NCBI GenBank assembly: GCA_014925825.1
Contig: JACGCK010000154.1
Location: forward strand, 44,852-108,851
Length of the DNA: 64,000 nucleotides
Direction of reading: 5' to 3'
From: Pholiota molesta
Lineage: Eukaryota > Basidiomycota > Agaricomycetes > Agaricales > Strophariaceae
Both the position numbers and the translations under genes were made by a program. This document shows, one piece after another, positions 23,124 to 34,662 of the stretch. Position 1 is the first letter of the stretch, and each line of letters opens with the position of its first letter. Below the pieces are notes generated by a model. It ran no database searches. It was not told the origin of the DNA and saw only the letters and a list, made by a program, of their open reading frames with translations.

Positions 23124-25417
23124 CTAGAGACAGAACAAAATCACACAATACAGAGGAACAAAAAAACGAAAAGAAAAAAAAATAGCAACGTACGAACCTT
23201 CCTTGGAATCCCTCAAAGCTTCCTCAAAGGTTTCCGACTGCGATCGTGATGGGCGAATGGGATACTGCGCATGATCCTCGCCTCGACGGTCCGTAATACT
23301 GGTATGTATACTTGATAATCAAGTCCATGATCTCAGAGACCTGATAACTTCGGGCTATAATGTGCGATTTAGGATAAGGAGTGATGAGATAATGCGGGGT
23401 GAACTCACCAAGTCGAGCGTCATTTGCAAATCAACATATAACTTCGAAGCCTTCGAAGCGTCTGCTTCCTTGCTGGGTAGCTTCTCGGATACGTTGATTC
23501 GGAGTAGGAGTCTGCGGTGGTGTAAACTTTGCCGTTGATGTGAATGGTGTCGGGTGGATCAAGTGAATCTTTGCAGGGGAGGTGGGCGCGAATTTAGGCC
23601 GGCAGCGCGGGATGAAGTCTGGATAGCCTATTCATTAAGGTAAGTATATGAGCAGGGCGAAGAGAGGAACAGAGACGAGGACGAAGGCAGCATAAGATTG
23701 AAGGAAAAAATGAAAAGATATAACATATGAAAAGAAAAGACTTACTGTTTGTCGCAGAGCCGACAAGCGACTATCGTCGGGCTCGGGTTCGTAGGGACCA
23801 TCTCATCGTCCATCACTTCGGCGCAGTGATCAGTGTATCGTGTGTTATGGCAGGCATGCCTCGCTGGCTATAAGTCGATGTTAGCATAGACGGCAGGTCA
23901 AAGGATGCAGCACGTACAAAACGGCAAGCAGCATCTCCAAGCTGCGTTTGACGAAGGTGTATTTCTCACTTCTAGCCATGCCGTCCCTTCGTTGAGCGAT
24001 ATAATTCGTTTGCTGGGTGTAGCATTGAAGGCATTCGCGTATTACAGGCTATAATCGATCTGTGAGCTAAGTTTGAATTTGACAGTGGGCGCAATGAAGG
24101 CGCAAGATAGGCAATGTGGAAATGCAAGTACGAACCTTGCCTGTCACCCAGTGCAGGGCCTCATCGCAGATCTGGTGAATCAGCACGGACATGCGCATGC
24201 CCTAGCGTATCAGAACACTTGATGGCCAACTCGATGCGCGACAACGAGTTCATGTCTTCAGCTGCGCCGCACGATTTAATACAAGAAGCGATAATACGGA
24301 ACGAGAGTGACTTACTCTCGAGTTCAACGACATTCTGTAGAATGTACACTTTTGTCTTCAGATTAATTGAAGTTTCTGAAATATGTGGTCGGAGTCGTCG
24401 GCGTGATGAATACCAGATGAAGGTCGAGATGTTTTTATAAGACGTGGTGGCATCGCAGAACTTGGTAGAACCTAGCGACAAACGGAATTAAGCATGTTGG
24501 TGGGTTGAGAAAGGGAAAAGAATTTGAAGATATATGTAGTAGATAGCTCGAGGATCGATGGAAAGAGCGAAAGGGGTGTATTATGCAAAAAAATCTTACT
24601 TTGGCTTTGCTTTGGCTTTCGTCCGACTTATAATTCAGCAAACGTTCGCGCAGGTAGAAGTGCGCAATCACCCAGGGAGATAAGTTTGGCTGGTTGCAAG
24701 TTGAAAAACGTCGAAGTTAGTTATTGGCAACAGATGTAAAGAATTAGTAAGAAACGTACCTCCGAGATGTCTTGAAAAGATATTGATCCCGAAGTTGGCT
24801 GAGAGATATTGTCCATGAGCTGTACAGATTGACGGCTGAAATTGCATGCAAGACAGTCGAAGAAAGGAGCTGCAGTTGATTTGAGCAAACTGACCATGAA
24901 GAAAGAAAAAATTATGCACTTTATATTCGCAGTCATGAATTTAGTCACGGATGTCATTGACAGATGAGATTGGATGATAGTCTTTGCAAGGCCATCCACA
25001 TTTCTGGCATAATATTAGCGGGTTGGGAGAGCCAAGGAGTAAGGAACGTACTCAGGTTGGACGTACAACGCGCGCGCTTTGATGACAATAACCTCCTGAT
25101 TATTGCATGGTTATCATCTCGGAGCGGTACTGCAGAATGTGCGGATATGGGTCAGCTTCTGGGCAAACTTGGCGAGGCGAAATGGAAGGGCGCACAGGAG
25201 CGCTGGGGGAATCGATGTTCTTGCGTCCGACAGGGTGGCTTGGTGCTGGCTCTGCGTGCTGGAAGAGGCTTGCGACGGTGTGTATGTACGGTGGTTGAGA
25301 GGACTTTGATGGATGCCTTATTGTCGCGGCCGTGAGAAACCAACGTTGATTTGGCGGACGCGTTTGGAGACCCATCTCCTCCCTTCCACAACAACGGACT
25401 CTTATTCCGCATCCCAT
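23124..25417 (-). CDS. Putative intron-rich gene of unknown function
   Basis: I do not recognise this gene. The minus strand shows a chain of short coding-like segments bordered by good splice signals. From the 5' end: an opening exon from ATG 25417 or 25412, a segment reading EVIVIKARALYVQPE ending at a gtacgt donor near 25050, segments near 24770-24990, 24580-24660, 24310-24480 and 24140-24200 (MSVLIHQICDEALHWVTGK), 23930-24050 (IRECLQCYTQQTNYI), 23750-23880 (RHACHNTRYTDHCAEVM, ending ACRLCDKQ), 23440-23610, and a terminal exon with SQSETFEEALRDSKE near 23210-23300. Several Cys and His residues are paired (C-x2-C), which might indicate a zinc-binding module. Exon order and frame are inferred, so the boundaries are soft. 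Confidence 0.35.
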
Positions 25418-26100
25418 ATCGACTGCTCTCAGTAATCTAGTCGCACTTCAAGATGGCGCGATGTTATAAAAGCTCAAGCGCTCAAAGCCATGTCCGAAAG
25501 ACTTAGAGCTGCCAGAATCTAGACGCGATTATACCAGGGTGCGTACTCTTTCTCTCCCACCTCATTGGTCTGATATCCACGAATTGTGTATCGCAGAAAA
25601 TACACTATTCTACTACTACTACACGCGCGCACGGCACCTTGATCAACACCCTTTACATTGATAGCTGAGGCCAAAGAAGACGACCTTCAGAAACCTGATG
25701 CCCTGACGAGCGACTTGCCGAAATGGAGAAAAGAAGAACATTTCGCAATACTCCTTGGGCCCTAGTACTAGGAAGGGCTGCTCACAAGGGTTGACGACAA
25801 GGTGCGCGATTATTTACTTTCGACGCTTCGGTACCAAAACTGATCGGTGACCAATGAAAACAGAGAGACACTCTAGCTCATGCCCGAGAGGATCCTTGTT
25901 CTGGGCTCTAAATTTTTTTTCGTTCTAAGCAGCATATACACCCGCTTTTTTTCTATCAGTGTCGAACGCACACTTGCTGAGATGAGCAAAGCATGAATGT
26001 ATGTTGCATTTCTCACTCCGAGTCACCACGAAATTTATTGACATCCTCGTCCTCCGCGATATCTGCACAGACTTCGTCTTGAGCAGCGATTGTCGATGTT
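25418..26100. other. Region without a firm gene
   Basis: A coding-like stretch on the plus strand near 25665-25760 reads DDLQKPDALTSDLPKWRKEE before a stop. It could be an upstream exon of the next candidate gene, but no splice path in frame was found. Confidence 0.25.
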
Positions 26101-26701
26101 ATGGCCCTTCAACTCGTTAACTTGAAACTGGTGAGTGAGGCATGTCTAATCAAAAAGACTACCGCCTCATAATTTCATAGTCAGGCATGCACCGGAACCG
26201 AGCGGGCCAAGTGTGGTCAATGATACCATTGTTCGGCGATTCGTGGAGAAAGCCCAAGCACGACGCTATGTTAAAAGTTTTAGCACGTTAGGTGAGCACA
26301 TATCGTCGGATATTCCTATACCATTATTCATATCCTATCCGAATTTCCTATTCAGGATCCTTTGAGGAAATTCACCTACCCCTTCAGCCTGGTTCTGCAA
26401 GCCTGAGTCGAGGGTTACCTAGGCTTCTTATTCAAACCATCAGAGCTGCAGTCGACGTTACAGCCGAATATACTGGCAGGTATGTATATATCCCTGACTG
26501 GGGTGAAGTTTTCTTGACTGATTGTACGTTGTTCCTTAGCAGTTTATTCTTCATGACGGCCAGCGTCACTCGATTGTCAAAATCCGTACGGTCGAAGAAA
26601 GACGACGGCGCACAATCAAGAATGCGTATCAGGAGCACGTGATACAACAAGGCGATCCTTTGCTAAACGACGTGCTGATGTCGAACAGGATTCTGAAGTA
26701 G
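26101..26701 (+). CDS. Putative small hypothetical protein, four exons
   Basis: Not recognised. From ATG 26101 (MALQLVNLKL) a donor inside gtgagtgagg can join to an exon reading PEPSGPSVVNDTIVRRFVEK. An intron (gtgagc..attcag) then leads to GSFEEIHLPLQPGSASLSRG and AVDVTAEYTGR, and after a gtatgt..ccttag intron to FILHDGQRHSIVKIRTVEE, ending at TAG 26699-26701. All joins keep frame, and the last exon is basic and helical (EERRRRTIKNAYQEH). The product would be about 150 aa. Frame continuity across three introns argues for a real gene, but no homologue comes to mind and the 5' end may lie further upstream. Confidence 0.38.
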
Positions 26702-26899
26702 GTCTGCTGATAATTTTTTTTGCTACACAGTTGTTCATTCTATATAATTTATAGATGACGTAGCCTCTATCGAGATTCCTTCCATACAGTGACGACGCAA
26801 AAACGGTGGGAAGTGGTGGTGTAGGAGCATGGAATAAGTGGTTCGCCCGCGAACACGTCGGCTGCAAAAAAAATCGGACGAGGTTTTTAAATTATAGAC

Positions 26900-29397
26900 C
26901 TAAGACAATAAAGTGTTATGCGCTCCCCACTCCAGCAACAGCTTCACAATGGCCTCTTCTTCCCCACTTGACGCCGCCTGGAGCGCATTGCCATATTCTC
27001 CACCCTGTGCATTCACATCCGCGCCCTTCTGCAGCAACATCTTCACAATTTCCTCGTGCCCCTCAAATGCCGCCGCCTGGAGTGCATTGCCGTATCTTCC
27101 TCCCTGCGCATTCGGATTGGCGCCCTTCTCCAGCAGCATCTTCACGATTTCCTCGTGCCCCTTAAATGACGCCGCCTGGAGCGCATTGCCGTATTTTCCT
27201 CCCTGCGCATTCAGATCCGCGCCCTTCTCCAGGAACATCTGCACGATCGCCTTGTGCCCCTGAAGCGATGCCGCATAGAGTGCATTGCCGAAGTATCCTC
27301 CCTGTGAATTCACATCTGGGCACTTCTCCAGCAACAGCTTCACAGTTTCCTCGCACCCCTCAAATGCCGCCGCCTGGAGTGCTAAGGTGTTATGCGCTCC
27401 ATGATCCAGCAACAGCTTCACAATCGCCTCTTCTCTTCCCTTTGACGCCGCCTGGAGCGCATTGCCGTATTTTCCTCCCTGTGCATTCACATCCGCACCC
27501 TTCTCCAACAACAGCTTCACAGTTGCCTCGCGCCCCATATATGATGCCGCCTGGAGTACATTGCCATAGTATCCTCCCTGCGCATTCGGATCTGCGCCCT
27601 TCTCCAGTAGCAACTTCACGATCGCCACATTCCACCATTGTGCCGCCGCCTGGAGAGCATTGCCAAAGTATCCTCCCTGTGCATTTGGTTCTGCGCCCTT
27701 CACCAGGAGCACCTTCACTGTCGCCTCGTGTTGCCTATATGATGCTGCCTGGAGTGCATTGCGGTAGTATCCTCCCTGCGCATTCGGATCTGCGCCCTTC
27801 TCCAGCAGAATATTCACAATTGCCTCGTGCCCCTCCTCTGCCGCCGTCTGGAGCGCATTGCCGTTTACTCCTCCCTGCGCATTCGGATCCGCGCCGTTCT
27901 CCAGTAGCACCTTCACGATCGCCTCGTGCCCCTTATATGATGCCACATAGAGCGCGTTGCCGTCTTCTCTCTGCGCATTCACATCTGCGCCATTCTCCAG
28001 AAACAGCTTCACAACGGCCTCGTCCCCCTCATATAACGCCATCCAGAGCGCATTGCTATTCAGATCCGCGCCATTCTCCAGGAGCATCTTCACAATCGTC
28101 TCATGTTTCTGTCCTAACGCCAACCAGAGCGAACGTCCTCCAAATGCATTTGGATCTGCGCCCTTCTCCAGTAGAATCTTCACTGTCGCTTCGTGCCCCC
28201 GATATGACGCCGCCTGGAGTGCGTTGCCGTAGTATCCTCCCTGCGCATTCGGATCTGCGCCCTTCTCCAGTAGCAACTTCACGATCGCCACATTCCGACA
28301 TTGTGCCACCGCCTGGAGAGCATTGCCAAAGTATCCTCCCTGCGCATTCGGATCCGCGCCCTTCTCCAGTAGAATCTTCACTATCGCTTCGTGCCCCCGA
28401 TATGATGCCGCCTGGAGTGCGTTGCCGTAGTATCCTCCCTGCGCATTCGGATCTGCGCCCTTCTCCAGTAGCAACTTCACGATCGCCACATTCCAACATT
28501 GTGCCGCCGCCTGGAGAGCATTGCCAAAGCATCCTCCCTGTGCATTCGGATCCGCGCCCTTCTCCAGTAGCGCCTTCACGATCGCTTCATGTCCCCTATA
28601 TGACGCCGCCTGGAGTGCATCGCCGTATTCTCCTGCCTGTGCATTCGGATCTGCGCCCTTCTCCAGTAGCATCTCCACGATTGCTTTGTACCCATTAGAT
28701 AACGCCGCGCAGAGTGCATTGTGATAGAATCCTCCTTGTGCATCCAGATCTGCGCCCTTCTCCAGTAGCAGCTTCACTGCCGCCTCGTGCCCCCGATATG
28801 ATGCCGCGTAAAGCGCATTGCTGTATTCTCCTCCCTGCATATTTGGATCAGCGCCCTTCTCCAGTAACACCTTTACTGTCGCCTCGTGTCCCTCGTATGA
28901 TGCCGCCTGGAGTGCATTGCCATATTGTCCTCCCTGTGCATTTGGATCCTCCTTTTTAAGTAGATGTAGGCATAGTTGTTGCAGGCCAGCAAGCGATGCG
29001 TAATATAGTGGAGCTGTATCTCTCCGACCGCGAACTTTGTATGGATGATCCAACTCCCAAATCCGAACCCAATTTGTAAATATAGCTCCTGTATGTGTGA
29101 ACAAATGTGTGGCCAACGTCAACGTCCAGGATGGCTCGGAGCTGTCAATGCCGCCAGCTTTTGCATGCAAGATCCAGTGCTTAGCAGCATAAGGTGCAAG
29201 TGGGTGGGAGAGAGCAATATTACTGTCTACAGAGTCATCTGCATTAAATTGTAGAAGGTAGGCCAAGCAGGTTTGAGATATGAGGGAATGACAGAGTTCG
29301 GCAGAGGTCAATTGAAAATTCAAGAGGGGCCCGGGACTTTCAGCAAGTGTGGAAAGAAGGTATTCCTTGACGGAGAAATGCGCTAACTTGATTGTTC
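26900..29397 (-). CDS. STAND NACHT-ankyrin gene, 3' exon (ankyrin repeat half)
   Basis: Last exon of the STAND gene whose 5' half is at 34849-37473. The acceptor (ctgatag, ending at 29398) gives an exon beginning GTIKLAHFSVKEYLL. That joins in phase to SSLIIESK-G of the upstream exon, the usual sequence just after a NACHT domain. About 180 residues of helical linker are followed by about 21 ankyrin repeats with a 33-residue period and consensus YGNALQAAS-GHEA-VK-LLEKGADPNAQGG. Two-repeat blocks (ending NVAIVKLLLEKGADP) recur almost unchanged near 28140-28340, 28340-28540 and 27540-27740, showing recent internal duplication. Ankyrin arrays in STAND proteins sense ligands, so this is the presumed recognition half. 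The open frame extends artificially to 29512 into transposon sequence. Confidence 0.85.
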
Positions 29398-30045
29398 CTA
29401 TCAGAAAACCGCGCGGATGGGAATTAAGGGCCACGGACGGTGCGGCGGACGCTCCGGCGGACACCCAGGGTTTTCCCTCCGCTTGTGGCTGAAATGTGAT
29501 GTGCTTACGCATTCACCTTCACACCCGACGTCCAAGGGTGCGTGCTCGTTGCCTTGGGCAGCATTCATACCCCTCGCTCGCTGTGGCACAGTGCCACTCA
29601 CACATCTTGATTGTGCCACCCATGCTTCCAAGTTGTTGGCGCGGTCAGTGGCGGGGGTGTTGAGGGGGGACGTAGTGGAGTGGACCCCAGGGGCGGGAAC
29701 TTGCTTCAGCGGGATCGGTGGTGCACGTAGGGGGGCGCGATGGTGGAAAGGCGCGTCGGCGCAGTACGGTGCTGTAAGTGGCCGTGACGGCAGAAAGGTG
29801 CGGCGCTGGGCGTGTTGGCCACTAGTAGGCTGTAGCATGGACGCGATGGTGCGGTGGGCGGGAAGGCGCGTCTGCGGGGGTGTTGAGCCTTGACTGCAAA
29901 ACAGCATTAACACGACGGGCGGGTGTATATTCAATACGGCGGTGTCATGGTGTGGCACATGCGCGAGTGCGGGGCGCCAATGTGAAACGGCGGGGCGGCG
30001 GGCGGGCAGGTGCGTGCGCACAACAATGACAGCAGGCGGGACAAT

Positions 30046-30077
30046 AGGGGAATTCAAAGCTGACGAAGTCGCGACTT
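30046..30077 (+). repeat. Harbinger left terminal inverted repeat
   Basis: 32 bases identical in inverse to 34631-34662. They end in the self-complementary 12-mer AAGTCGCGACTT, which appears again just inside. Confidence 0.85.
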
Positions 30078-30355
30078 ATAAGTCGCGACTTCAGTTTTTT
30101 TGAATGTCCCACGCTTCACTTTTTCGTGAAGCAACGCTAAGCGAAGCCTTTAAAAGTGAAGCTACTCAGGCTGCTTCACTTTCTCCAGAAACGCCTGAAT
30201 GGCGGAGTTAGAAATATTCGGAGACGTCCGCAGTCACATGAGATCACGTGAATGACACCAACGCGTCGTTTGCCCTGCTCTCGCGCGCCGTTTATCTCGT
30301 CTCGGCCCTTTGCCTGCCATATACCCCTTTCCCCTCCCTATTTCTGTGTCTTATT

Positions 30356-32792
30356 ATGTCTGAAACATTACCTCCCTCACCCTCTACTGTCTACAGGGCT
30401 CAGCTTGTTCTTGAGCAGGCCAAACATGCGAACAGGAAGAGCAAGAAGGCCTCCACCTCAAGCAACATCTCGTCGAAGCCAAAGAAACCCGTAAAGAAGG
30501 AGGACGAGAAGGAGAATAAGAAAGGCTCTGAGGAGGAGGAGAAGGAGAACCCCAAGGGGGATGGAATCAAGTGAGTCATCTGACAATTAGTGGTCGGCAG
30601 GGGTATGGCGACCCGCGGCGGGTTGTACCCAAGGGTACAGCGGGTAGGGGTCGGGGTCTGGCTTTCCTCACCCGCGCTCAACCCGTACCCCCAGCCGCGG
30701 GTCGGCGGGTGCGCGGCCGCCCGATGCCGATGATTTCAAGCGGAGCTTGAAATCGAAATCAACGGTTGTTTCGTTGATTTCAATTGCTCACCACCAGCTC
30801 ACCACCTTTCTGCACGGCCGCGTGCCCCTCCCCTCCAATGAGGGATGTGGGCCGGCTCTTCTTTCAGCTCTGCACACATCGAACCACGCGCCGACGAACG
30901 CAATGACGACGGAACACGGCGACACGCCAAGGATGCGACGCGACGCCGCGGATGGCAATGCAAAGTGGACGACGGGCGACGTGGATGATGACGCAACGCG
31001 TGCGGAAGACAACGCGGAGGGTCCTGGCCCCGGTCCATCTTCTCCGATATCGCCCAACACGAGCACGTCGTTGCATGTGACGATAGCGAGCTTGCAGAGC
31101 ACGCGCAGCTGTGCGACGGTCCGCCGACGGACGGCAGCAGCGCGACAAGTGCAAGTGCGCGAATCAAAACGACTGCTGGCAAGGGCTTCGACACGGCGAC
31201 GGCGGTCGGAGAGGAATACGCGGAGGCGGTGGGCGATGTAGATAGTGACATGGGCGTTGGGACGGCGGGCGACTTGGACGGCGACGCGGGTGACGTGGAC
31301 GGTGACGGCGGGGCGCGATGACGATGCGGACGGTGGCAACACGAGCGCACAGCGGCTCCTCAGCCGTCTGCATACACAAGGAGTGCTGCAATTGCAGCCT
31401 CTGCGGTATGCAGATGCTTGAGTGAGCCTACCCTTGCCACTGACCCGTGCGGGTTTCGAGACCCCCGAAACCCGCCAGACCCGTTACCCAAACCCGCCAA
31501 AACCCGTACCCGTATGCACGGGTGGCGGGTTGGGCGGGTAAGGGTTGGGGTCTGACCTCCGAGACCCGGGGGTTACCCGTGCCGACCACTACTGACAATG
31601 CTCCACGTTCTTCTCAGCTAATGTGAATTTATTCTAGCTGGGTCAAGAACCCCAACGATACATCCAGACTCCTCACTGTCATTGAGGAGAGCTGTCGCTA
31701 TCGCCAGGCATTCGGCTTCAAGGGTGGGGACCAGCCTGGAATAACGAGCGGCGGTAAAAGCCTCATGCAGATGGCTCGTGATGTTGGCGAGAAGATGTTT
31801 CCTTCATCGACTCTCCCCTCTGAGAAGCTCGGAAAAGCCATTGCCAACCGTGTGCAGACGTACGTAGTATAGAATTCTCTCATAATCCAAGTAACTCATG
31901 GTCATTTGCTAGCTTGAAGAAGAATTACAGAGAATACCACGAGAAGCTTGGTTCGACAGGCCATGGGCTCGTTATTGAAGACCGTACTTTAGAGATTACA
32001 AGTGGGACCCCCATCGGCAACATCTGGGGTATGTCTTTATTATTTCTTTCACCCCCAGAAGATACTGACCCATGAACAGAGAAAATGCAGGTCAAATTTC
32101 CGTGGTACAAACGAATGCACCTTCTTCTCCATGGAAGCCCTGTCTATGACCCGCCCTCCCTTGCTCACTCAGCTACTCCCCTTGACACAAGTGTTCTTGC
32201 ACCCAGGACTGACAACCATCGTTCTGCTTCCCCTGATTGGAATTTGTCGGCCTTCAATGCTGACCTTTCGACTCTCCATGACCAGTTTGACGATGATCAT
32301 GAACAAAACCAACATTCATCACCAGCACATGAAGTGAAGCCTATCCCTCCTCTTTCACCATCTCAGGCAACACCTCCCTCTATTCCTCTGTCGTCAACAC
32401 CCTCTCAGCCCAGTGGAGGATCTCGCAAACGCAAAGACATACTTGAAGATGTCCGTAGCCTTTCCGCAGCATACTCCCAGACTCGCCTCGATTCTGAGCG
32501 TTTACGTGCAGAATCAAAGCGCCAGCGCATTCAGACAGCAGCTGACAATGAGCTCCGCATTCAGCAGCTTCAACTCGAGGAGCAAGAACGTCAGCGAAGG
32601 CATGTTGCCGAGGAACAGCAACGCCAATGTGAGCATGAGCTCCAAGTCCTTGATAAGAAGATCCTTCTTGCTCAGCTTCAGGCAGGTAATGGTGGTAATG
32701 CAGGCTTTCTTCCTCCACCTATACCTAATCATCATGATGACTTTCTATGTTTACCTGATCATAACCACCAATTTAATGATCAATATTTCTAA
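30356..32792 (+). CDS. SANT/Myb-like DNA-binding protein of the Harbinger element
   Basis: Four exons: 30356-30570, 31638-31859, 31913-32028 and 32080-32792; all joins keep frame. The N-terminus is Ser/Pro- then Lys/Glu-rich. Exon 2 starts the conserved domain (NWVKNPNDTSRLLTVIEESC...), continuing through QTLKKNYREYHEKLGSTGHG and EKMQVKFPWYKRMH, a trihelix/SANT-like fold typical of the second gene of PIF/Harbinger elements. The C-terminus has a long coiled coil (RLRAESKRQRIQ... LQLEEQERQRRH) and a Pro/His-rich tail. This protein normally helps the nuclease bind element ends. An in-frame upstream ATG exists at 30248. Intron 1 is 1067 bp only because a hAT-like element sits in it; without it and one 8-bp duplication it would be 55 bp. 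The frame is intact. Confidence 0.85.
30588..31591. mobile_element. hAT-like non-autonomous DNA element
   Basis: 1004 bp bounded by TAGTGGTCGGCA at 30588 and its inverted copy TGCCGACCACTA ending at 31591. A perfect 8-bp direct repeat, CTGACAAT, flanks it at 30580-30587 and 31592-31599, diagnostic of hAT transposition. The terminal 100 bp on each side is built from variants of ACCCGT/ACGGGT. The core holds two near-perfect hairpins around 30733-30782 (GATTTCAAGCGGAGCTTGAAATC and an AAATCAACG..CGTTGATTT pair). No transposase remains. It lies wholly within intron 1 of the SANT-like gene. Confidence 0.88.
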
Positions 32793-32941
32793 TATCCCTT
32801 TTATCAGACCCTCATTTTTGTGATACCCCCACCCTCCTTTCAACCCTTATTTTTGCGATAATCCCACCCTCCTTTCTACAATACCATTCTGTAATTATCT
32901 TGCCCAATGTTCCTTTAATTCTAATCTAGTTATATCTCTAG

Positions 32942-34392
32942 TTATATCTGTAAATCCTTCTTTAGCTGCTCCCGTTTAAGCTTTCCCTCTAATAATCCAA
33001 TTGTTTCCTCTTCAGCGTAACTTTCTTCCTCTCGATTAAGCTGTGCCTGTCGTTCTTGCCTCCACTGTAGTTCCCGAATTCGGTCTTCTGCCATGTACCT
33101 TTGTCCTTGTACATAGAATAAATCTCTTTCTGGATTCTGCTGTCGTTCATGTGCCAATGCAAAATTGTAAAGATGGATACAACTTGCAATCCAGTGTGTT
33201 GTGAACTGATGTGCATCACCATCGTCAATGCGTAGGCGTAGGCCACGCAAGGAGGACCATCTGCCTTTCAAATAACCCATGCAATGCTCTGAGCGAATGC
33301 GTATGCGTGAAACATGGTAATTGTAGGCTGAATTGCCTGCTTCAAATTTTTCAGGTCTAAAATAAGACTTTCAGTTTCAATTTGTGTTCAAGAATAAAGA
33401 AGCATGCTACTCTTTGTAAGGTGCTTGACACCATGTTCGTAGTGGATATGCAGAATCGGCCCATACAAATTCTGATTCTTCAAGGAGTTGTTGGTGATTC
33501 TGTGGAATACGAGTTTGTTTCCATGCAGTAGCATCATGCTGACTACCAGGATAACCAACACCGTAGTCAATGATTCGCAAATTAGGTGTGTTTATGATCT
33601 TTGAAAATATTAATGAATAATCTCAAAAATGAGAATTGTATACCACTCACTTGAACATTCATAGAATAATTGGATTTTCTGTCGTAAAAGGTGTTTCCAA
33701 AATATGAGGTCGCTGGAACAAAGGGACTAGAGTTCCATCAACCATACACCATCCGTCGCGCCATGCCAAACAGGAATTCTGCTCAACCCAAGCTTTTGCT
33801 TCCTCCTTTTCTTGTGGCTTGGCCAAAGCATAGCAACAGCTTGAAAGCGGGATCACAGACAGCTGTCATGACCCGAATAGTGACATTGCGGACACTTCCA
33901 TGCTCATGCCTGCCCAAACAGAAACCTTGATAGTGCTGATAGCATTTCCGTAATGTCCAAATCGATAAAGTGCAATAGCAACTTGATCCTCGATAGGTAT
34001 TTGTTCATTATTGGAGCCATTGTAGAATACCGGATGGTTCGAAACAGCCGCAACAAGGTCATTAAAGCAGTCTGGTGTAACACGGAAGAATGAGCGGAAG
34101 ATGTCGGGAAAGTCGTAGCGGTAGACATCCAAGAGAAGGCGAAAAGTTGCTTTTGTCTTCGGAATTTGGCGTGAGGAAGGAGATAACGATCTTCATGAAG
34201 CTTTTCAATAGCCAGCAAAATTCCTTCACCAATAGGATCAGCATCTGACATGCTGCTATCCGAGTCTGAATCATCATCTTCAGATTCATCATCCACACGT
34301 GTTGCATCAGCCTCCATTACAGCTAGAGTGTGAGCCACATATGCCTCGAGAAGATTTCTTGTAGCTTCCTGACGTTCCGTGAGACGAGGCAT
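32942..34392 (-). pseudogene. Harbinger DDE nuclease (transposase), frame-broken
   Basis: Starts at ATG 34392 (MPRLTERQEATRNLLE) with an acidic Asp/Ser stretch, then a conserved region in the next frame (KTKATFRLLLDVYRYDFPDI, EDQVAIALYRFGHYGNA). The DDE_4-type catalytic core is recognisable: CMVDGTLVPLF (first D), an RIIDYGVGYPGSQHDATAWK block, FVWADSAYPL (second D), and RSEHCMGYLKGRW (E). It ends at LKKDLQI near 32942. Frames change near 34165 and 33690 without a usable intron, and one intron (gtgagt) splits the gene near 33650. The domain order is complete, so this is either a recently inactivated nuclease or one affected by the indel errors seen elsewhere in the window. Confidence 0.82.
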
Positions 34393-34630
34393 GGTGTAGG
34401 ACAGGAAAGAAGTGCTATGTATGTCTTATCTATAGTTAATCTATGGTTGATCTGTGGATCAATCAATGATCTGATCCCAATCTGATCACGCTCAAACGGC
34501 AGGACTATAATGGCCATCAACCAAATTCAAACCCCGCAAAATCTGAAGTCGCTTCAAAACTGAAACGAAGTGGGGGTGTTCAAATTGAACAAGTTGAGCT
34601 GCTTCAAAGGAAAGTGAAGTCGTGACTTTG

Positions 34631-34662
34631 AAGTCGCGACTTCGTCAGCTTTGAATTCCCCT
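34631..34662 (-). repeat. Harbinger right terminal inverted repeat
   Basis: Inverted copy of 30046-30077, followed by the AAT target duplication at 34663-34665. Confidence 0.85.

Larger units (their letters stand above)
30046..34662. mobile_element. PIF/Harbinger-type DNA transposon
   Basis: The terminal inverted repeats match over 32 bases, beginning AGGGGAATTCAAAGCTGACG. A 3-bp direct repeat AAT flanks the element (30043-30045 and 34663-34665), in line with the 3-bp duplications of this superfamily. Inside the ends, GCTTCA/TGAAGC motifs recur as subterminal repeats. Two convergent genes fit PIF/Harbinger: a SANT/trihelix-like DNA-binding protein (30356-32792, +) and a DDE nuclease (32942-34392, -). 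The element is inserted in the outer TIR element and is itself interrupted by a hAT-like element. Confidence 0.88.

Noticed and set aside
27166..28698. 510-codon plus-strand frame opposite the ankyrin array
   Set aside because: It is the antisense of near-identical ankyrin repeats; the Pro/Ser-rich periodic translation follows from the repeat, not from selection.
29401..30057. 158- and 218-codon frames in the outer TIR element
   Set aside because: Low-complexity GC-rich sequence with mutually antisense open frames and no motif.
30747..31350. Overlapping frames of 160-184 codons inside the hAT-like element
   Set aside because: GC-rich non-autonomous filler; no transposase motifs and frames open on both strands.
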